Of a stretch of 64,000 nucleotides of DNA, positions 45,256 to 55,454 are shown one piece after another. This DNA is from MGBC114079 sp964531385 (GTDB lineage: Bacteria; Bacillota; Clostridia; Lachnospirales; CAG-274). The stretch is from assembly GCA_964531385.1 (NCBI GenBank), contig CAZHGC010000007.1, positions 33,930 to 97,929 of the forward strand, in the 5' to 3' direction. Made by a program: the position numbers and the translations under genes. Within the stretch, counting starts at the first letter, position 1, and each line of letters starts with the position of its first letter. The notes below the pieces were generated by a model. It saw only the letters and a list, made by a program, of their open reading frames with translations, searched no databases and had not been told where the DNA came from.

Positions 45256-47529
45256 ATGAAAAGTGCAGTTATTGGATTTCCACGAGTTGGAAAATTGAGA
45301 GAATTAAAATTTGCTTCAGAAAAATATTTCTCAGGAAAAATTTCAAAAGACGAACTAAACAAAACCGCCGAAGAACTTAGAAAAGAACATTGGGCAATGC
45401 AAAAAAATGCAAAAATCAACTATATATCGTCAAATGATTTTTCTTTTTATGATGGAATGCTTGACACAGCTGTTCTGCTTGGTGCTGTTCCAAAAAGATA
45501 CAAAGATTTAAATCTTGATGAATATGACACATATTTCGCAATGGCAAGGGGTTATCAAGGCAAAAACGGAGATGTAAAAGCTTTTGCAATGAAAAAATGG
45601 TTCAACACAAATTATCACTATATGGTTCCGGAATTGGACGAAAATATCAATTTGTCTCTTTCGGGAAATAAGCCTTTTGATGAATACATTGAGGCAAAAA
45701 ATCAAGGAATTGAAACAAAACCCGTAATAATCGGACCATACACTTTTTTGAAATTGTCATCATATAACGGCAAAAATAATATGTTCAATTTCAAAGAACA
45801 AGTTATTCTTGCATATTCAGATATATTAAAAAAATTGAACACACTTGGAGTTCAATGGTTTCAAATTGATGAACCTGCTTTGGTTATGGATATGTCTGAA
45901 GCTGAAATTAACTTTTTTGTTGAAATCTACACCGAAATTTTAAAAAACAAGCAAAATGTCAATGTTCTTTTGCAAACATATTTCGGAGATACAAGAGATT
46001 GTTTCAAACAAATTTCGGCTCTAAATTTTGACGGATTTGGTTTAGATTTCCTTGAAGGAAAAGAAACTTTAAATCTATTGAAAAAATATGGCTTTTCAAA
46101 CGATAAAATTCTTTTTGCTGGAATTGTAAACGGAAAAAACATTTGGAAATGCAATTACAAAAAAGCATTTAAAATTTTAAATGAAATAAAAGAATATGCA
46201 AAAAATATAGTTATTTCAACATCTTGTTCATTGTTGCACGTTCCATACACTCTTGAAAACGAAACAAGCCTTTCCGATGATGTTTCTTTGCATTTTTCTT
46301 TTGCAAAAGAAAAATTAACGGAACTCTTTGAAATTTCTTCAATATCCGAAAATTCAAATTATGCAAACACAGAAGAATATAAAAAGAATTTAGAAATTTT
46401 TAAGCTTGAAAAAAAATATATCGACAAAACCGTTCAGCAAAATGTTTCTGCTCTTTCCGAAAATGATTTCAAAAGAACTCCAAACAGGGAAGAACGTGAA
46501 AAACTTCAGAAAAAAGAATTTAATCTTCCAATTCTTCCAACAACAACAATAGGCTCCTTACCTCAAACTTTGGAAGTTAAACAAAATAGAAGTAGCTTTA
46601 AAAAAGGCAAAATCGATAAAAAAACTTATGACAAAAATGTTTTCAAGTTTATAGAAGAATGTATAAAAATTCAAGAAGAAATCGGGCTTGACGTTTTGGT
46701 TCATGGCGAATATGAGCGAAACGATATGGTTGAATTTTTTGGCGAAAACTTATCAGGATATGTTTTCACAGAAAAAGCATGGGTTCAATCTTACGGCACA
46801 CGTTGCGTTAAACCGCCAATTATTTTTGGCGATGTTAAAAGAACATCTCCAATTACGGTTGAATACTCAAAATATGCCCAAAGCTTAACAAATAAACCTG
46901 TTAAAGGAATGTTGACAGGTCCGGTCACAATTTTAAATTGGTCATTCCCAAGAGAAGATATAAGCTTAAAAGAAATGGCATATCAAATAGGAATTGCAAT
47001 TCGTGATGAAGTTTGTGATTTGGAAGCCTCCGGAATAAAAATTATCCAAATCGATGAGGCGGCATTAAAAGAAAAACTCCCAATAAGAAAATGTGAGTGG
47101 TACAGCGAATATTTAAATTGGGCAATTCCCGCATTTCGCCTTTGCCACAGTAAAGTTAAGCCGGAAACACAAATACATACACATATGTGTTACAGTGAGT
47201 TCGAAGACATCGTTAAAGATATCGACAATATGGACGCAGATGTCATTTCTTTCGAGGCTTCTCGTTCAAAACTTACAATTATTGATGCACTTAATAAAAA
47301 CAATTTCGAAACAGAAGTTGGACCGGGAGTTTATGACATTCATTCTCCAAGAATTCCAACCGTTGATGAAATTGTTGTTGCAATCACAAAAATGCTTGAA
47401 AAAATAAATTCAAACAAACTTTGGATTAATCCCGATTGCGGATTAAAAACAAGAGGAACTTCCGAAACTTTTGCAAGTTTGAAAAATCTCGTTGAAGCCA
47501 CAAAAACAGTCAGAGAAAACATTAAATAA
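45256..47529 (+). CDS. metE: Cobalamin-independent methionine synthase
   Basis: A 757-residue enzyme that transfers the methyl group of methyltetrahydropteroyltriglutamate to homocysteine. It has the two-barrel architecture: the N-terminal half starts IGFPRVGKLRELKFASEKYF, and the C-terminal catalytic half has zinc ligands in IHTHMCYSEF (His, Cys), VISFEASRS (Glu) and NPDCGLKTR (Cys), plus IIQIDEAALKE. GGAGGG precedes the ATG. It is probably controlled by the upstream LysR protein. Confidence 0.97.
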   Translation: MKSAVIGFPRVGKLRELKFASEKYFSGKISKDELNKTAEELRKEHWAMQKNAKINYISSNDFSFYDGMLDTAVLLGAVPKRYKDLNLDEYDTYFAMARGYQGKNGDVKAFAMKKWFNTNYHYMVPELDENINLSLSGNKPFDEYIEAKNQGIETKPVIIGPYTFLKLSSYNGKNNMFNFKEQVILAYSDILKKLNTLGVQWFQIDEPALVMDMSEAEINFFVEIYTEILKNKQNVNVLLQTYFGDTRDCFKQISALNFDGFGLDFLEGKETLNLLKKYGFSNDKILFAGIVNGKNIWKCNYKKAFKILNEIKEYAKNIVISTSCSLLHVPYTLENETSLSDDVSLHFSFAKEKLTELFEISSISENSNYANTEEYKKNLEIFKLEKKYIDKTVQQNVSALSENDFKRTPNREEREKLQKKEFNLPILPTTTIGSLPQTLEVKQNRSSFKKGKIDKKTYDKNVFKFIEECIKIQEEIGLDVLVHGEYERNDMVEFFGENLSGYVFTEKAWVQSYGTRCVKPPIIFGDVKRTSPITVEYSKYAQSLTNKPVKGMLTGPVTILNWSFPREDISLKEMAYQIGIAIRDEVCDLEASGIKIIQIDEAALKEKLPIRKCEWYSEYLNWAIPAFRLCHSKVKPETQIHTHMCYSEFEDIVKDIDNMDADVISFEASRSKLTIIDALNKNNFETEVGPGVYDIHSPRIPTVDEIVVAITKMLEKINSNKLWINPDCGLKTRGTSETFASLKNLVEATKTVRENIK

Positions 47530-47538
47530 TAAATTAAA

Positions 47539-47588
47539 AATAAAGCTCCTATCCAACCCTCATCAGTTGGCAAAGAGCTTTATTTTTT
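47539..47588. terminator. Bidirectional terminator between metE and topA
   Basis: AATAAAGCTC and GAGCTTTATT form the outer stem, CCAAC/GTTGG lies inside, and T-runs occur on both strands. Confidence 0.8.
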
Positions 47589-47606
47589 AACATTCAAACA
47601 CAAAAA

Positions 47607-49703
47607 TCAATCTTCCGAATTATTTTCTCCTGATTTTTCAACGCTATATCCACATTCCAAATTACTGCAAGCAATTCTAACTTTTTTCGTTCCCTTTTCA
47701 ATCAAATATTGCCCGCATTTAGGACATTTTTCGCCTGTTGGCTTGTTCCAAGACATAAATTCGCATTCGGGAGAATTTTCACAGCCATAATATTTTCTGC
47801 CCTTTTTCGTCTTTTTAATAAACACTTTTCCGCCACATTCAGGACATTTAACCCCTGCGTCCTCATAAAAAGGCTTTGTGTTTCGACAATCCGGAAATCC
47901 CGGACAAGCAAGAAACTTTCCAAATCTGCCATATTTAATAACCATATTTTTTCCACAATTTTCGCAAATTACATCTGTTTTCTCATCTTCAATTTCAACT
48001 GTAGCAATTTTTTCCTCGGCAATATCAAGCATTTCTTTAAACGGCGGATAAAAATCACGAATAATACTTTTCCATTCAACTTTTCCGCCCTCAACTTCGT
48101 CAAGCTTTTTTTCCATATCAGCCGTAAAATCAATATTAATAACATTATCAAAATTATTTTTAATAATATCATTAACAATTTCTCCAAGCTCTGTTTTATA
48201 AAAAACTTTGTTTTCTTTTGTAACATACCCTCTCGAAGTAATTGTTGTAATTGTCGGAGCATACGTACTCGGGCGACCAACGCCAATATCCTCAAGAGTT
48301 TTTATAAGCATAGCTTCTGTATATCTTGCAGGAGGCTGGGTAAAATGCTGTTCTTCTTTAATTTCCGAAACATTTAAAACTTCTTTTTCTTCAAGCTCAG
48401 GCATAACAACTTCTTCTTCTTTTTCTTCGTTCTTTTTATAAACAGCAAGATAGCCGTCAAATTTAAGAACCGAACCGCTCGACCTGAAAGAATATTCACC
48501 GGCGCTCAATTTAATTGACATGGTTGTATAAACAGCCGCTGTCATCTGGCTTGCAATAAATCTTTCCCAAATAAGTTTATAAAGCTTATATTGCTCGTTT
48601 GTAAGCGACCCCTTAACAGATTCGGGAGTTCTTGCGGAAAGAGTTGGCCTAATGGCTTCGTGGGCATCTTGTGCCCCTTCTTTAATTTTATATTGCTTTC
48701 TCTCTTTTTCAATATAACGTTCGTCATAATTTGAAAGAATATAGTCTTTTGCATCAACATAAGCCTCGTCAGAAATTCTGACAGAATCGGTACGAATGTA
48801 AGAAACAATACCAACCGTTCCCTCGCCTGCAATGTCAACACCCTCATAAAGCTGTTGAGCAACTCTCATAGTTTTGTTTGATGCAAAACCAAGAATTTTC
48901 GAAGCTTCCTGTTGCAAAGTGCTTGTTGTAAAAGGAGCCGCCGGATTTTTAACCCTCGTCCCTTTTTTAACTTCATCAACAACAAAATCTTTGCCCTTCA
49001 TTCCGTTAAGAATGTCATCAACTTCTTCTCTTGAATGAAGTTCTTTCTTTTTTCCGTTAATTCCGTAAAACTTAGTTTTAAACTTTTTGCCCTTTTTGTT
49101 TTTAACTTCCCCCTGAATTGTCCAATATTCTTCGGGGACAAAATTTTCAATTTCTTCGTCTCTGTCACAAATAAGCCTGAGTGCAACCGATTGAACACGC
49201 CCTGCACTAAGACCTTTCTTAACCTTTTTCCATAAAAGTGGGCTGATTTTATAACCAACAATTCTGTCAAGAGCTCGCCTTGCCTGTTGTGCATCAACAA
49301 GGTCCATATCGATTTTTCGTGCTTCTTTAATAGATTTTTTAACGGCATTTTTTGTAATTTCGTTAAAAGTAATTCTCGATGCCTTGTCTTCATCAAGTTT
49401 AAGAGCATATAATAAATGCCAGCTAATTGCCTCTCCCTCTCGGTCGGGGTCAGTTGCAAGATAAACTTTGTCTGCGTTTTTCGCTTCTTTTCTAAGCTTT
49501 GCAAGAAGTTCCCCTTTCCCTCTAATAGTTATATATTTAGGTTCAAAATCGTTTTCAACATTAATCCCAATCTCACTTTTCGGCAAATCTCTAACGTGTC
49601 CCATAGATGCCTCAATTTTATAATTACTTCCCAAAAATTTTTTCAAAGTCTTTGCTTTTGCAGGAGATTCCACAATAACAAGATTTTTTTTGGCGGTACT
49701 CAT
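47607..49703 (-). CDS. topA: DNA topoisomerase I
   Basis: A 698-residue type IA topoisomerase that relaxes negative supercoils. The Toprim domain has VIVESPAKAKTLKKFLG and DPDREGEAISWH; the active-site tyrosine is in SYIRTDSVR (about residue 305). Three C-terminal zinc fingers (CENCGKNM, CPECGGK, CPKCGQY with their partner cysteines) complete the usual Firmicute form. AGGAGG precedes the start. It lies downstream of comM-dprA, a conserved order. Confidence 0.97.
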   Translation of the reverse strand: MSTAKKNLVIVESPAKAKTLKKFLGSNYKIEASMGHVRDLPKSEIGINVENDFEPKYITIRGKGELLAKLRKEAKNADKVYLATDPDREGEAISWHLLYALKLDEDKASRITFNEITKNAVKKSIKEARKIDMDLVDAQQARRALDRIVGYKISPLLWKKVKKGLSAGRVQSVALRLICDRDEEIENFVPEEYWTIQGEVKNKKGKKFKTKFYGINGKKKELHSREEVDDILNGMKGKDFVVDEVKKGTRVKNPAAPFTTSTLQQEASKILGFASNKTMRVAQQLYEGVDIAGEGTVGIVSYIRTDSVRISDEAYVDAKDYILSNYDERYIEKERKQYKIKEGAQDAHEAIRPTLSARTPESVKGSLTNEQYKLYKLIWERFIASQMTAAVYTTMSIKLSAGEYSFRSSGSVLKFDGYLAVYKKNEEKEEEVVMPELEEKEVLNVSEIKEEQHFTQPPARYTEAMLIKTLEDIGVGRPSTYAPTITTITSRGYVTKENKVFYKTELGEIVNDIIKNNFDNVINIDFTADMEKKLDEVEGGKVEWKSIIRDFYPPFKEMLDIAEEKIATVEIEDEKTDVICENCGKNMVIKYGRFGKFLACPGFPDCRNTKPFYEDAGVKCPECGGKVFIKKTKKGRKYYGCENSPECEFMSWNKPTGEKCPKCGQYLIEKGTKKVRIACSNLECGYSVEKSGENNSED

Positions 49704-49772
49704 AATAAGCCTCCTAAAATTATTTAAATTAATATTGCAAATTTATATAATAATTCGACAATTTCATAATAA

Positions 49773-49801
49773 ATCTTAACAAATAATAATCGAATCGTCA
49801 A
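49773..49801 (-). promoter_or_regulatory. Proximal topA promoter
   Basis: On the minus strand TTGACG (49801-49796), 17 nt, TAAGAT (49778-49773). Confidence 0.55.
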
Positions 49802-49823
49802 AAATATTTTTTGTTTTAAAAAA

Positions 49824-49851
49824 ATTATAATAACTAAAATAGGTTAATCAA
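49824..49851 (-). promoter_or_regulatory. Possible distal topA promoter
   Basis: TTGATT (49851-49846), 16 nt, TATAAT (49829-49824) on the minus strand. The string TTTTTGACGATT occurs near both promoters. Confidence 0.45.
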
Positions 49852-49895
49852 AAATCGTCAAAAAGCTTTGCGGTTCTATAAAACCACCATAAAAC

Positions 49896-50990
49896 TCACC
49901 AAGAACGTATATACCTCTGTCCCGAAACTTTCTGAACTACTCCTTTAATTTCAAGTAAGGTTAATATATATTGCAATTTTCCAATTTCTTTTCCTGTTTT
50001 AATAATAAGTTCATCAACAGAAATAGGCTCTGAACTTATACAATCATATACTAATTTTTCATCGGTTGCAAGAGGCACTTCAAGTTTTTTATTATTTATT
50101 TTATTATTTTGATTTGCTTCTATTCCCAAAACATCTAAAATATCTTCGGTTTTGGTCAAAACATAAGCCCCCTGTTTAATAAGTTCGTTTGTTCCTCGGC
50201 TTCTCTCGTTTGTAATGTTCCCCGGAACGGCAAAAACGTCTCTTCCTTGCTCCAAGGCTTGTCCAACAGTAATTAAAGTTCCGCTTTTTTCTTTTGCCTC
50301 AACAACAATTGTTGCCAAAGACATTCCGCTTATAATTCTGTTTCTTGCCGGAAAATAATAAGGCTGAGGCTTTATTCCCGGAGGATATTCGCTAATGACA
50401 CAACCGCTTTTAATAATTCTTTTTTTAAGTTCCCCGTTAAAAGCCGGATAACAAATATCGGCTCCGTTTCCAAAAACAGCAATGGTTTCTCCGCCTCCGT
50501 CCAAAGCTCCTCTGTGGGCAACGCTGTCAATTCCTTCCGCCATTCCGCTAATAACAACAATGCCTTTTTCAGCAAGCTCTTTTGAAAATTTATATGCAAC
50601 GTCAGAACCATAAGGCGAACATCTTCTCGAACCAACAATGCTAACTTTTGGAACTTCTTCTTTCGGAAGTTCACCAATAACATATATTCCAATAGGTGGC
50701 TCTTGAATTTCTTTAAGCATATATGGATATTCTTTTTCCGAAATCCCAATAAATTTTATACCTAAATGCTCAAGTTTTTCAAGTCTTTTTTCCATAAGCT
50801 CTTCATTTTTTGTTTCAACCATTTTATGTAAAACTTTTTCGGAAATATTAAATTTTTCAGACAATTCCTTGCTAGAAGCTCTCCAAATTTCCTCAGCAGA
50901 ACCAAAATATTGCAATAGGTAATTTGCTCTGCCAACTCCTAAACTTAAAATACAAGATAACCACATTAAATAATCATTTTCAGTATACAT
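49896..50990 (-). CDS. dprA: DNA-processing protein DprA
   Basis: A 364-residue Rossmann-fold protein that loads RecA on incoming single-stranded DNA during transformation. Recognised segments are VSIVGSRRCSPYGSDVAYKF, ISGMAEGIDSVAHRGALDGG and ITVGQALEQGRDVFAVPGNI; a C-terminal winged-helix (DprA_WH) domain follows. The ATG at 50990 is preferred because upstream in-frame codons run into comM; GGGGGAGAG precedes it. comM ends 22 bp upstream. Confidence 0.95.
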   Translation of the reverse strand: MYTENDYLMWLSCILSLGVGRANYLLQYFGSAEEIWRASSKELSEKFNISEKVLHKMVETKNEELMEKRLEKLEHLGIKFIGISEKEYPYMLKEIQEPPIGIYVIGELPKEEVPKVSIVGSRRCSPYGSDVAYKFSKELAEKGIVVISGMAEGIDSVAHRGALDGGGETIAVFGNGADICYPAFNGELKKRIIKSGCVISEYPPGIKPQPYYFPARNRIISGMSLATIVVEAKEKSGTLITVGQALEQGRDVFAVPGNITNERSRGTNELIKQGAYVLTKTEDILDVLGIEANQNNKINNKKLEVPLATDEKLVYDCISSEPISVDELIIKTGKEIGKLQYILTLLEIKGVVQKVSGQRYIRSW

Positions 50991-51012
50991 AATAATCTCT
51001 CCCCCAAAAAAA

Positions 51013-52542
51013 TTAGTGCGTAAACTTTCTGTCAAGATTTCTAAGCTGAATTGCTTCCGCAATATGTGTAACATCAATATTTTCGCTTTGAGCAAGGTCC
51101 GCAATCGTTCTTGCAATTTTAAGAATTTTATGATATGCCCTTGCACTCAGATTCAAACATTCAAAAGCATTTTTAATAATGTCCTTTTCATCTTTTCCAA
51201 GTCGGCAATATTTTTCAATTTGAGCAGCAGAAAGTGCTGAATTAAAATAAATATTTTCGTTTTTGTATCTTTCTTTTTGAATTTCGTGTGCCACAACAAC
51301 CCTCTTTTTAATTTCAGCAGAACTTTCCGATTTAGTTGTAACGCTCAAATCTTCATAATTAACCGCCGAAGCTTCAATTTGAAGATCCAATCTGTCAATA
51401 AGCGGTCCGCTTATTTTTCCAAGATATTTGTTAACTTCCCTTTGAGAACAGTTGCATTTTTCAGAATATCCATAATACCCGCAGGGGCAAGGGTTCATCG
51501 ATGCAATAACCATAAGATTTGCCGGAAAAGTCATAGTTCCGTTAACTCTTGAAATTGTAACTTGCCTGTCTTCAAGAGGTTGCCTAAGTTCTTCAAGAAC
51601 ATTCCTGTTAAATTCGGGAAGTTCATCAAGGAAAAGAACCCCGTTGTGTGCCAAACTAACCTCTCCGGGCTTAGGAATACGCCCTCCGCCAACCATAGCC
51701 GAGTTTGAAATCGTGTGATGTGGCGAACGAAAAGGCCTTGTTTTAACAAGTGAATTTTTATCTTTCAAAAGTCCGGAAACACTGTATATTTTTGTAATTT
51801 CAATGCTTTCCTCAAAAGTCAAATCAGGAAGAATTGACGGAAGCCTTTTCGCCATCATTGTTTTGCCCGTTCCCGGCGGTCCAATCATCAATATATTGTG
51901 AAGCCCTGCCGCCGCAATCTCCAAAGCTCTTTTAACGTTTTCCTGACCTTTAACATCAGCAAAATCAAAATCATAACAACATTGTGAGCCGGAAAAAATT
52001 TTATCATAGTCAACAGTGAAAGGCTCAATAACTTTTCCGTTGAAATAATCATAAACTTCCCTTAAAGACTTAACACCAATTACCTCAATTCCCTTAACAA
52101 GAGCAGCTTCCTCAATGTTGTCAAAAGGAACAACACATTTTTTAATTCCACTTTGAAAAGCACTGTAAACAAGTGGCAAAACTCCCGAAACCGCCTTAAT
52201 CGAACCGTCAAGCGACAATTCACCGATAAAAAATATATCTTTCGCTTTTTCTGCATCAATCTCGTCAAGACACGTCAAAATTCCAACAGCAATTGGCAAA
52301 TCAAAAGACGGGCCCTCTTTTCTTGTGTTTGCCGGAGCCAAATTAACTGTAATTCTTTTAACTGGAAAATTAAATCCCGAATTTTTAATTGCCGTTCTAA
52401 CCCTCTCTTTCGACTCTTTAACAGCAGAATCAGGAAGCCCAACAAGTTCAAAACAAGGCAAACCTTGGCTAACATCAACTTCTGTTTCAACAATATAGCC
52501 GTCAATTCCCGTCAAAGCCCCCGAAATTATTTTAGCAAGCAT
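51013..52542 (-). CDS. comM: YifB/ComM family Mg-chelatase-like AAA+ ATPase
   Basis: A 509-residue helicase-like protein that extends recombination branches during transformation. The N-terminal Lon-like domain is GIDGYIVETEVDVSQGLPCF; Walker A is GPPGTGKTMMAKRLPS (about residue 215), Walker B VLFLDELPEF, and the CPCGYYGYSEKCNCS cysteine motif is present. The ribosome binding site GGGGGAATAGAGG overlaps the end of the upstream RNase R gene, so rnr-comM-dprA are probably co-transcribed. Confidence 0.93.
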   Translation of the reverse strand: MLAKIISGALTGIDGYIVETEVDVSQGLPCFELVGLPDSAVKESKERVRTAIKNSGFNFPVKRITVNLAPANTRKEGPSFDLPIAVGILTCLDEIDAEKAKDIFFIGELSLDGSIKAVSGVLPLVYSAFQSGIKKCVVPFDNIEEAALVKGIEVIGVKSLREVYDYFNGKVIEPFTVDYDKIFSGSQCCYDFDFADVKGQENVKRALEIAAAGLHNILMIGPPGTGKTMMAKRLPSILPDLTFEESIEITKIYSVSGLLKDKNSLVKTRPFRSPHHTISNSAMVGGGRIPKPGEVSLAHNGVLFLDELPEFNRNVLEELRQPLEDRQVTISRVNGTMTFPANLMVIASMNPCPCGYYGYSEKCNCSQREVNKYLGKISGPLIDRLDLQIEASAVNYEDLSVTTKSESSAEIKKRVVVAHEIQKERYKNENIYFNSALSAAQIEKYCRLGKDEKDIIKNAFECLNLSARAYHKILKIARTIADLAQSENIDVTHIAEAIQLRNLDRKFTH

Positions 52543-52547
52543 AACCT

Positions 52548-54707
52548 CTATTCCCCCTCATAACCCTCATCATCAAATTCTTCAAATTCAAAATCAAGAT
52601 TTCTTTCGTTAAGATTTGCCCTAACAAGTTTAACTTTAACTTTGTCGCCAAGGGCATAAACTTTGTGAGTTCGCTCGCCAATATATTGCAAATTATCCTC
52701 GTCATAAATATAAAAATCATCTTCCATATTTCTAACAGCAACAAGACCCTCAACGGTGTTGGGAAGCTCAACATAAATTCCCCAATTTGTAACGCCCGAA
52801 ATAATGCCGTAAAAAGATTGTCCAACTTTGTCCGCCATAAATTCAACTTTCTTCAAATTTTCTGTTTCTCTTTCCGCATCTTCCGCAACTCTTTCACGAA
52901 CAGAAGAAATTCTTGCAATTTCAGGAACTTTTTTGCTCAAAGCCCTTGTCCTGTTTTCGCCCAAATCTCCGTTTAAATATTCCTTTATAATTCGGTGAAT
53001 TTCAAGATCCGGATATCTTCGAATAGGTGAAGTAAAATGACAATAATATTTTGCCGCAAGCCCAAAATGCCCCTCGTTTTGAGCTGTATACCTTGCTTGT
53101 TTAAGGCTTCGCAAAACAACTCTGTTTATAATAATATCCTCCGGCGTATTTTTTGCGTCCGAAAGAACTTTTTGAAAAGATTTCGGGTGGGTTGAAGAAC
53201 CTTTAATTTTATATCCGAATTTTGAAACAAATTCAGATAATTTTTGAACTTTTTCGGTGTCCGGTTCAGAATGTGAACGAAAAACAAAAGGTGTTTCAAG
53301 CCAAAAAAATTGTTCAGCAACAGTTTCGTTGCAAATAAGCATACATTCCTCAATAATGCTCGTTGCAACGTTTCTCTCATAGGGTTTAATGTCAATCGGC
53401 TTTCCGTCAGAATTTAAAATTATTTTTGCCTCTGTAAATTCAAACTCAACCGCTCCTCGTTTAAGCCTTTTTTCAAGCAAAATGTTTCTAAGTTTTTCAA
53501 GATTAAAAAACATTTCCATATAATCTTTATGCTCTTCCAAATATTTTGAATTTTCATTTGTAAGCAAATCATTAACAACAGTGTAGCTCATTCTTTTGTC
53601 AACATTTATAATCGATTGGCAAATATTATGAGAAACAACGTTTCCGTTTTTATCAATTTCCATAACACAGCTTAACGCAAGCCTGTCAACCCCTGCGTTA
53701 AGCGAGCAAATACCGTTTGAAAGCTTATGCGGAAGCATAGGAATAACCCTGTCAACAAGATAAACGCTTGTTCCTCTTTTAAGAGCCTCTTTGTCAAGAG
53801 GACTGTTTTCTTTAACATAATTTGAAACATCAGCAATATGAACACCAAGTTTAAAATTGCCGTTTGGAAGTTTCGAAACAGAAACCGCATCATCAAGGTC
53901 TTTTGCATCTTCCCCGTCAATTGTAACCATAAGAACATCTCGCAAATCCGTTCTTTCTCCGGCTTTTTCAAGGTTAACCTCGTCATCAATTTTTTCAATT
54001 TCATCATAAACATCATCAGGAAAGTCCAAAGGAAGTTCAAATTGCTTTATAATTGAAAGAATATCAACACCTGGGTCATTAATGTGTCCAATAATTTCTG
54101 TAATAACTCCCTCTGGGCTTTTCCCGTCTGTCGGCGGTTTAATAATCTTAACAACAACTTTATGACCGGAAACAGCCCCCTTGCAATATTCTTTTGCAAT
54201 AAAAATATCTTGAGCAATTTTTTTATCATCAGGAATAACAAAGCCAAAACTTTTTCCTCTTTCAAAAGTTCCAACAATGGAATTCATACCTTTTTCAATA
54301 ATTCTAACAATTTCGCCCTCTGGTCTTTTTCCAAATTCATTAACAATTTTGCACCAAACTTTGTCTTTGTGCATAGCTCCGTTTGTTGCAAATGCAGGAA
54401 TAAAAATATCCCCCTCCGATTCATTGTCGGGAATAACAAAGCCAAACCCACTCGAATGGCTTGTAAAAGTCCCCGAAATAATGTTAAGTTCTTCCGGAGT
54501 CATAATTTTCCCCTTTTTTGTAACAACAATTTTTCCGCTGTTTTCAAGCTCTTTTAAAATATCATCAAACATAAATCTGTCTTTTGCCGGAACTTCAAGA
54601 ATAAGAGCAATGTCTGTCGCTTTCATAGGTGTATAATTTTCGTCTTTTATAAAACCTAAAATCTTTTCTTTTCTTTCTTCAAATTTTTCATAATATTCTC
54701 GGTCCAT
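52548..54707 (-). CDS. rnr: Ribonuclease R
   Basis: A 719-residue 3'-5' exoribonuclease of the RNB family that degrades structured RNA. It has N-terminal winged-helix and cold-shock domains, the RNB catalytic motif DGEDAKDLDDAVSV (about 270, Mg-binding aspartates) and a C-terminal S1 domain (GQSFYGIISGVTNWGIYVEL). The start at 54707 has GGGAGG; an upstream in-frame ATG does not. smpB or ssrA, often beside rnr, are not seen nearby. Confidence 0.96.
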   Translation of the reverse strand: MDREYYEKFEERKEKILGFIKDENYTPMKATDIALILEVPAKDRFMFDDILKELENSGKIVVTKKGKIMTPEELNIISGTFTSHSSGFGFVIPDNESEGDIFIPAFATNGAMHKDKVWCKIVNEFGKRPEGEIVRIIEKGMNSIVGTFERGKSFGFVIPDDKKIAQDIFIAKEYCKGAVSGHKVVVKIIKPPTDGKSPEGVITEIIGHINDPGVDILSIIKQFELPLDFPDDVYDEIEKIDDEVNLEKAGERTDLRDVLMVTIDGEDAKDLDDAVSVSKLPNGNFKLGVHIADVSNYVKENSPLDKEALKRGTSVYLVDRVIPMLPHKLSNGICSLNAGVDRLALSCVMEIDKNGNVVSHNICQSIINVDKRMSYTVVNDLLTNENSKYLEEHKDYMEMFFNLEKLRNILLEKRLKRGAVEFEFTEAKIILNSDGKPIDIKPYERNVATSIIEECMLICNETVAEQFFWLETPFVFRSHSEPDTEKVQKLSEFVSKFGYKIKGSSTHPKSFQKVLSDAKNTPEDIIINRVVLRSLKQARYTAQNEGHFGLAAKYYCHFTSPIRRYPDLEIHRIIKEYLNGDLGENRTRALSKKVPEIARISSVRERVAEDAERETENLKKVEFMADKVGQSFYGIISGVTNWGIYVELPNTVEGLVAVRNMEDDFYIYDEDNLQYIGERTHKVYALGDKVKVKLVRANLNERNLDFEFEEFDDEGYEGE

Positions 54708-54883
54708 AAAGCACACCTCCCAAATCGTATAGTTCATCTAATAAAACCGTATCACAATTTTTTATTTTTTTCAACTTTTATTTAAACAAATATAAAATAA
54801 TTAAAAAACAGAAACATTTCAAGCGGTGTCAAAATTCAATAACGCTCCTTTTCGGCTCGCATATTTAATTATACAACACAACA

Positions 54884-55372
54884 TTAATTATTTAAAATAA
54901 TATCATCAAATTTCCCGTCAATAACATTAATCAAATCAACAGGACTAACTTCAATTTGAAGCCCCCTCTTTCCACCGCTTATAAATATCGTATCAAAATC
55001 CTCTGCCGATTTATTCACAACAGTAAAATAGCTTTTCTTCATACCAAGAGGAGTACAGCCTCCCCTAATGTATCCAGTAACTTTTGTAATATCCTTAACG
55101 TGTATCATTTCAACCGACTTTTCGCCAACGCTTTTTGCCGCTTTTTTTAAATCAAGCTCCTTGTCAACCGGCAAAACAAAAACAAAATAATTTTTGCTTT
55201 TTCCAACGGTAACAAGCGTTTTAAAAGTTCTTTCAAAAGGTTGTCCAAGTTTTTTTGCAACATCAAGTCCGTCAACAAATTCTTCACATTCATAAACGCT
55301 TTTTTTATATTCAATATTATTTTTATCCAAAAATCGCATAGCATTCGTTTTAATTTCTTTATCTTTAGCCAT
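54884..55372 (-). CDS. ybaK: Cys-tRNA(Pro)/Cys-tRNA(Cys) deacylase (YbaK/EbsC)
   Basis: A 162-residue trans-editing enzyme that hydrolyses mischarged Cys-tRNA(Pro). Family features are the N-terminal KTNAMRFLDKNNIEYKK, the catalytic Lys region FKTLVTVGKSKNYFVFVLPVD, VTGYIRGGCTPLGMKKSYFT and the C-terminal GGKRGLQIEVSP. GGAGG fixes the start at 55372. A perfect 14-bp palindrome overlaps its likely promoter. A 176-bp gap to rnr contains no gene. Confidence 0.94.
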   Translation of the reverse strand: MAKDKEIKTNAMRFLDKNNIEYKKSVYECEEFVDGLDVAKKLGQPFERTFKTLVTVGKSKNYFVFVLPVDKELDLKKAAKSVGEKSVEMIHVKDITKVTGYIRGGCTPLGMKKSYFTVVNKSAEDFDTIFISGGKRGLQIEVSPVDLINVIDGKFDDIILNN

Positions 55373-55432
55373 AAAAATTTCCTCCAAAAAACTATTCCTA
55401 CTTATATAATAACAAATAAAACAAAAAAAATC

Positions 55433-55446
55433 TACAACCGGTTGTA
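55433..55446. promoter_or_regulatory. Perfect 14-bp palindrome, candidate operator
   Basis: TACAACCGGTTGTA lies about 60 bp upstream of ybaK in an otherwise AT-rich intergenic region; its GC-rich centre stands out. No regulator recognising it is identified. Confidence 0.5.
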
Positions 55447-55454
55447 AATAAAAA

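Noticed and set aside
47709..48377. 222-codon plus-strand frame opposite topA
   Set aside because: It is a mirror frame of topA without a ribosome binding site; its composition (Phe, Asn, Ile) is that of antisense translation.
54708..54883. Micro-ORF between ybaK and rnr with AAAAGGAG
   Set aside because: The possible TTG frame ends after six codons and no further support was found.
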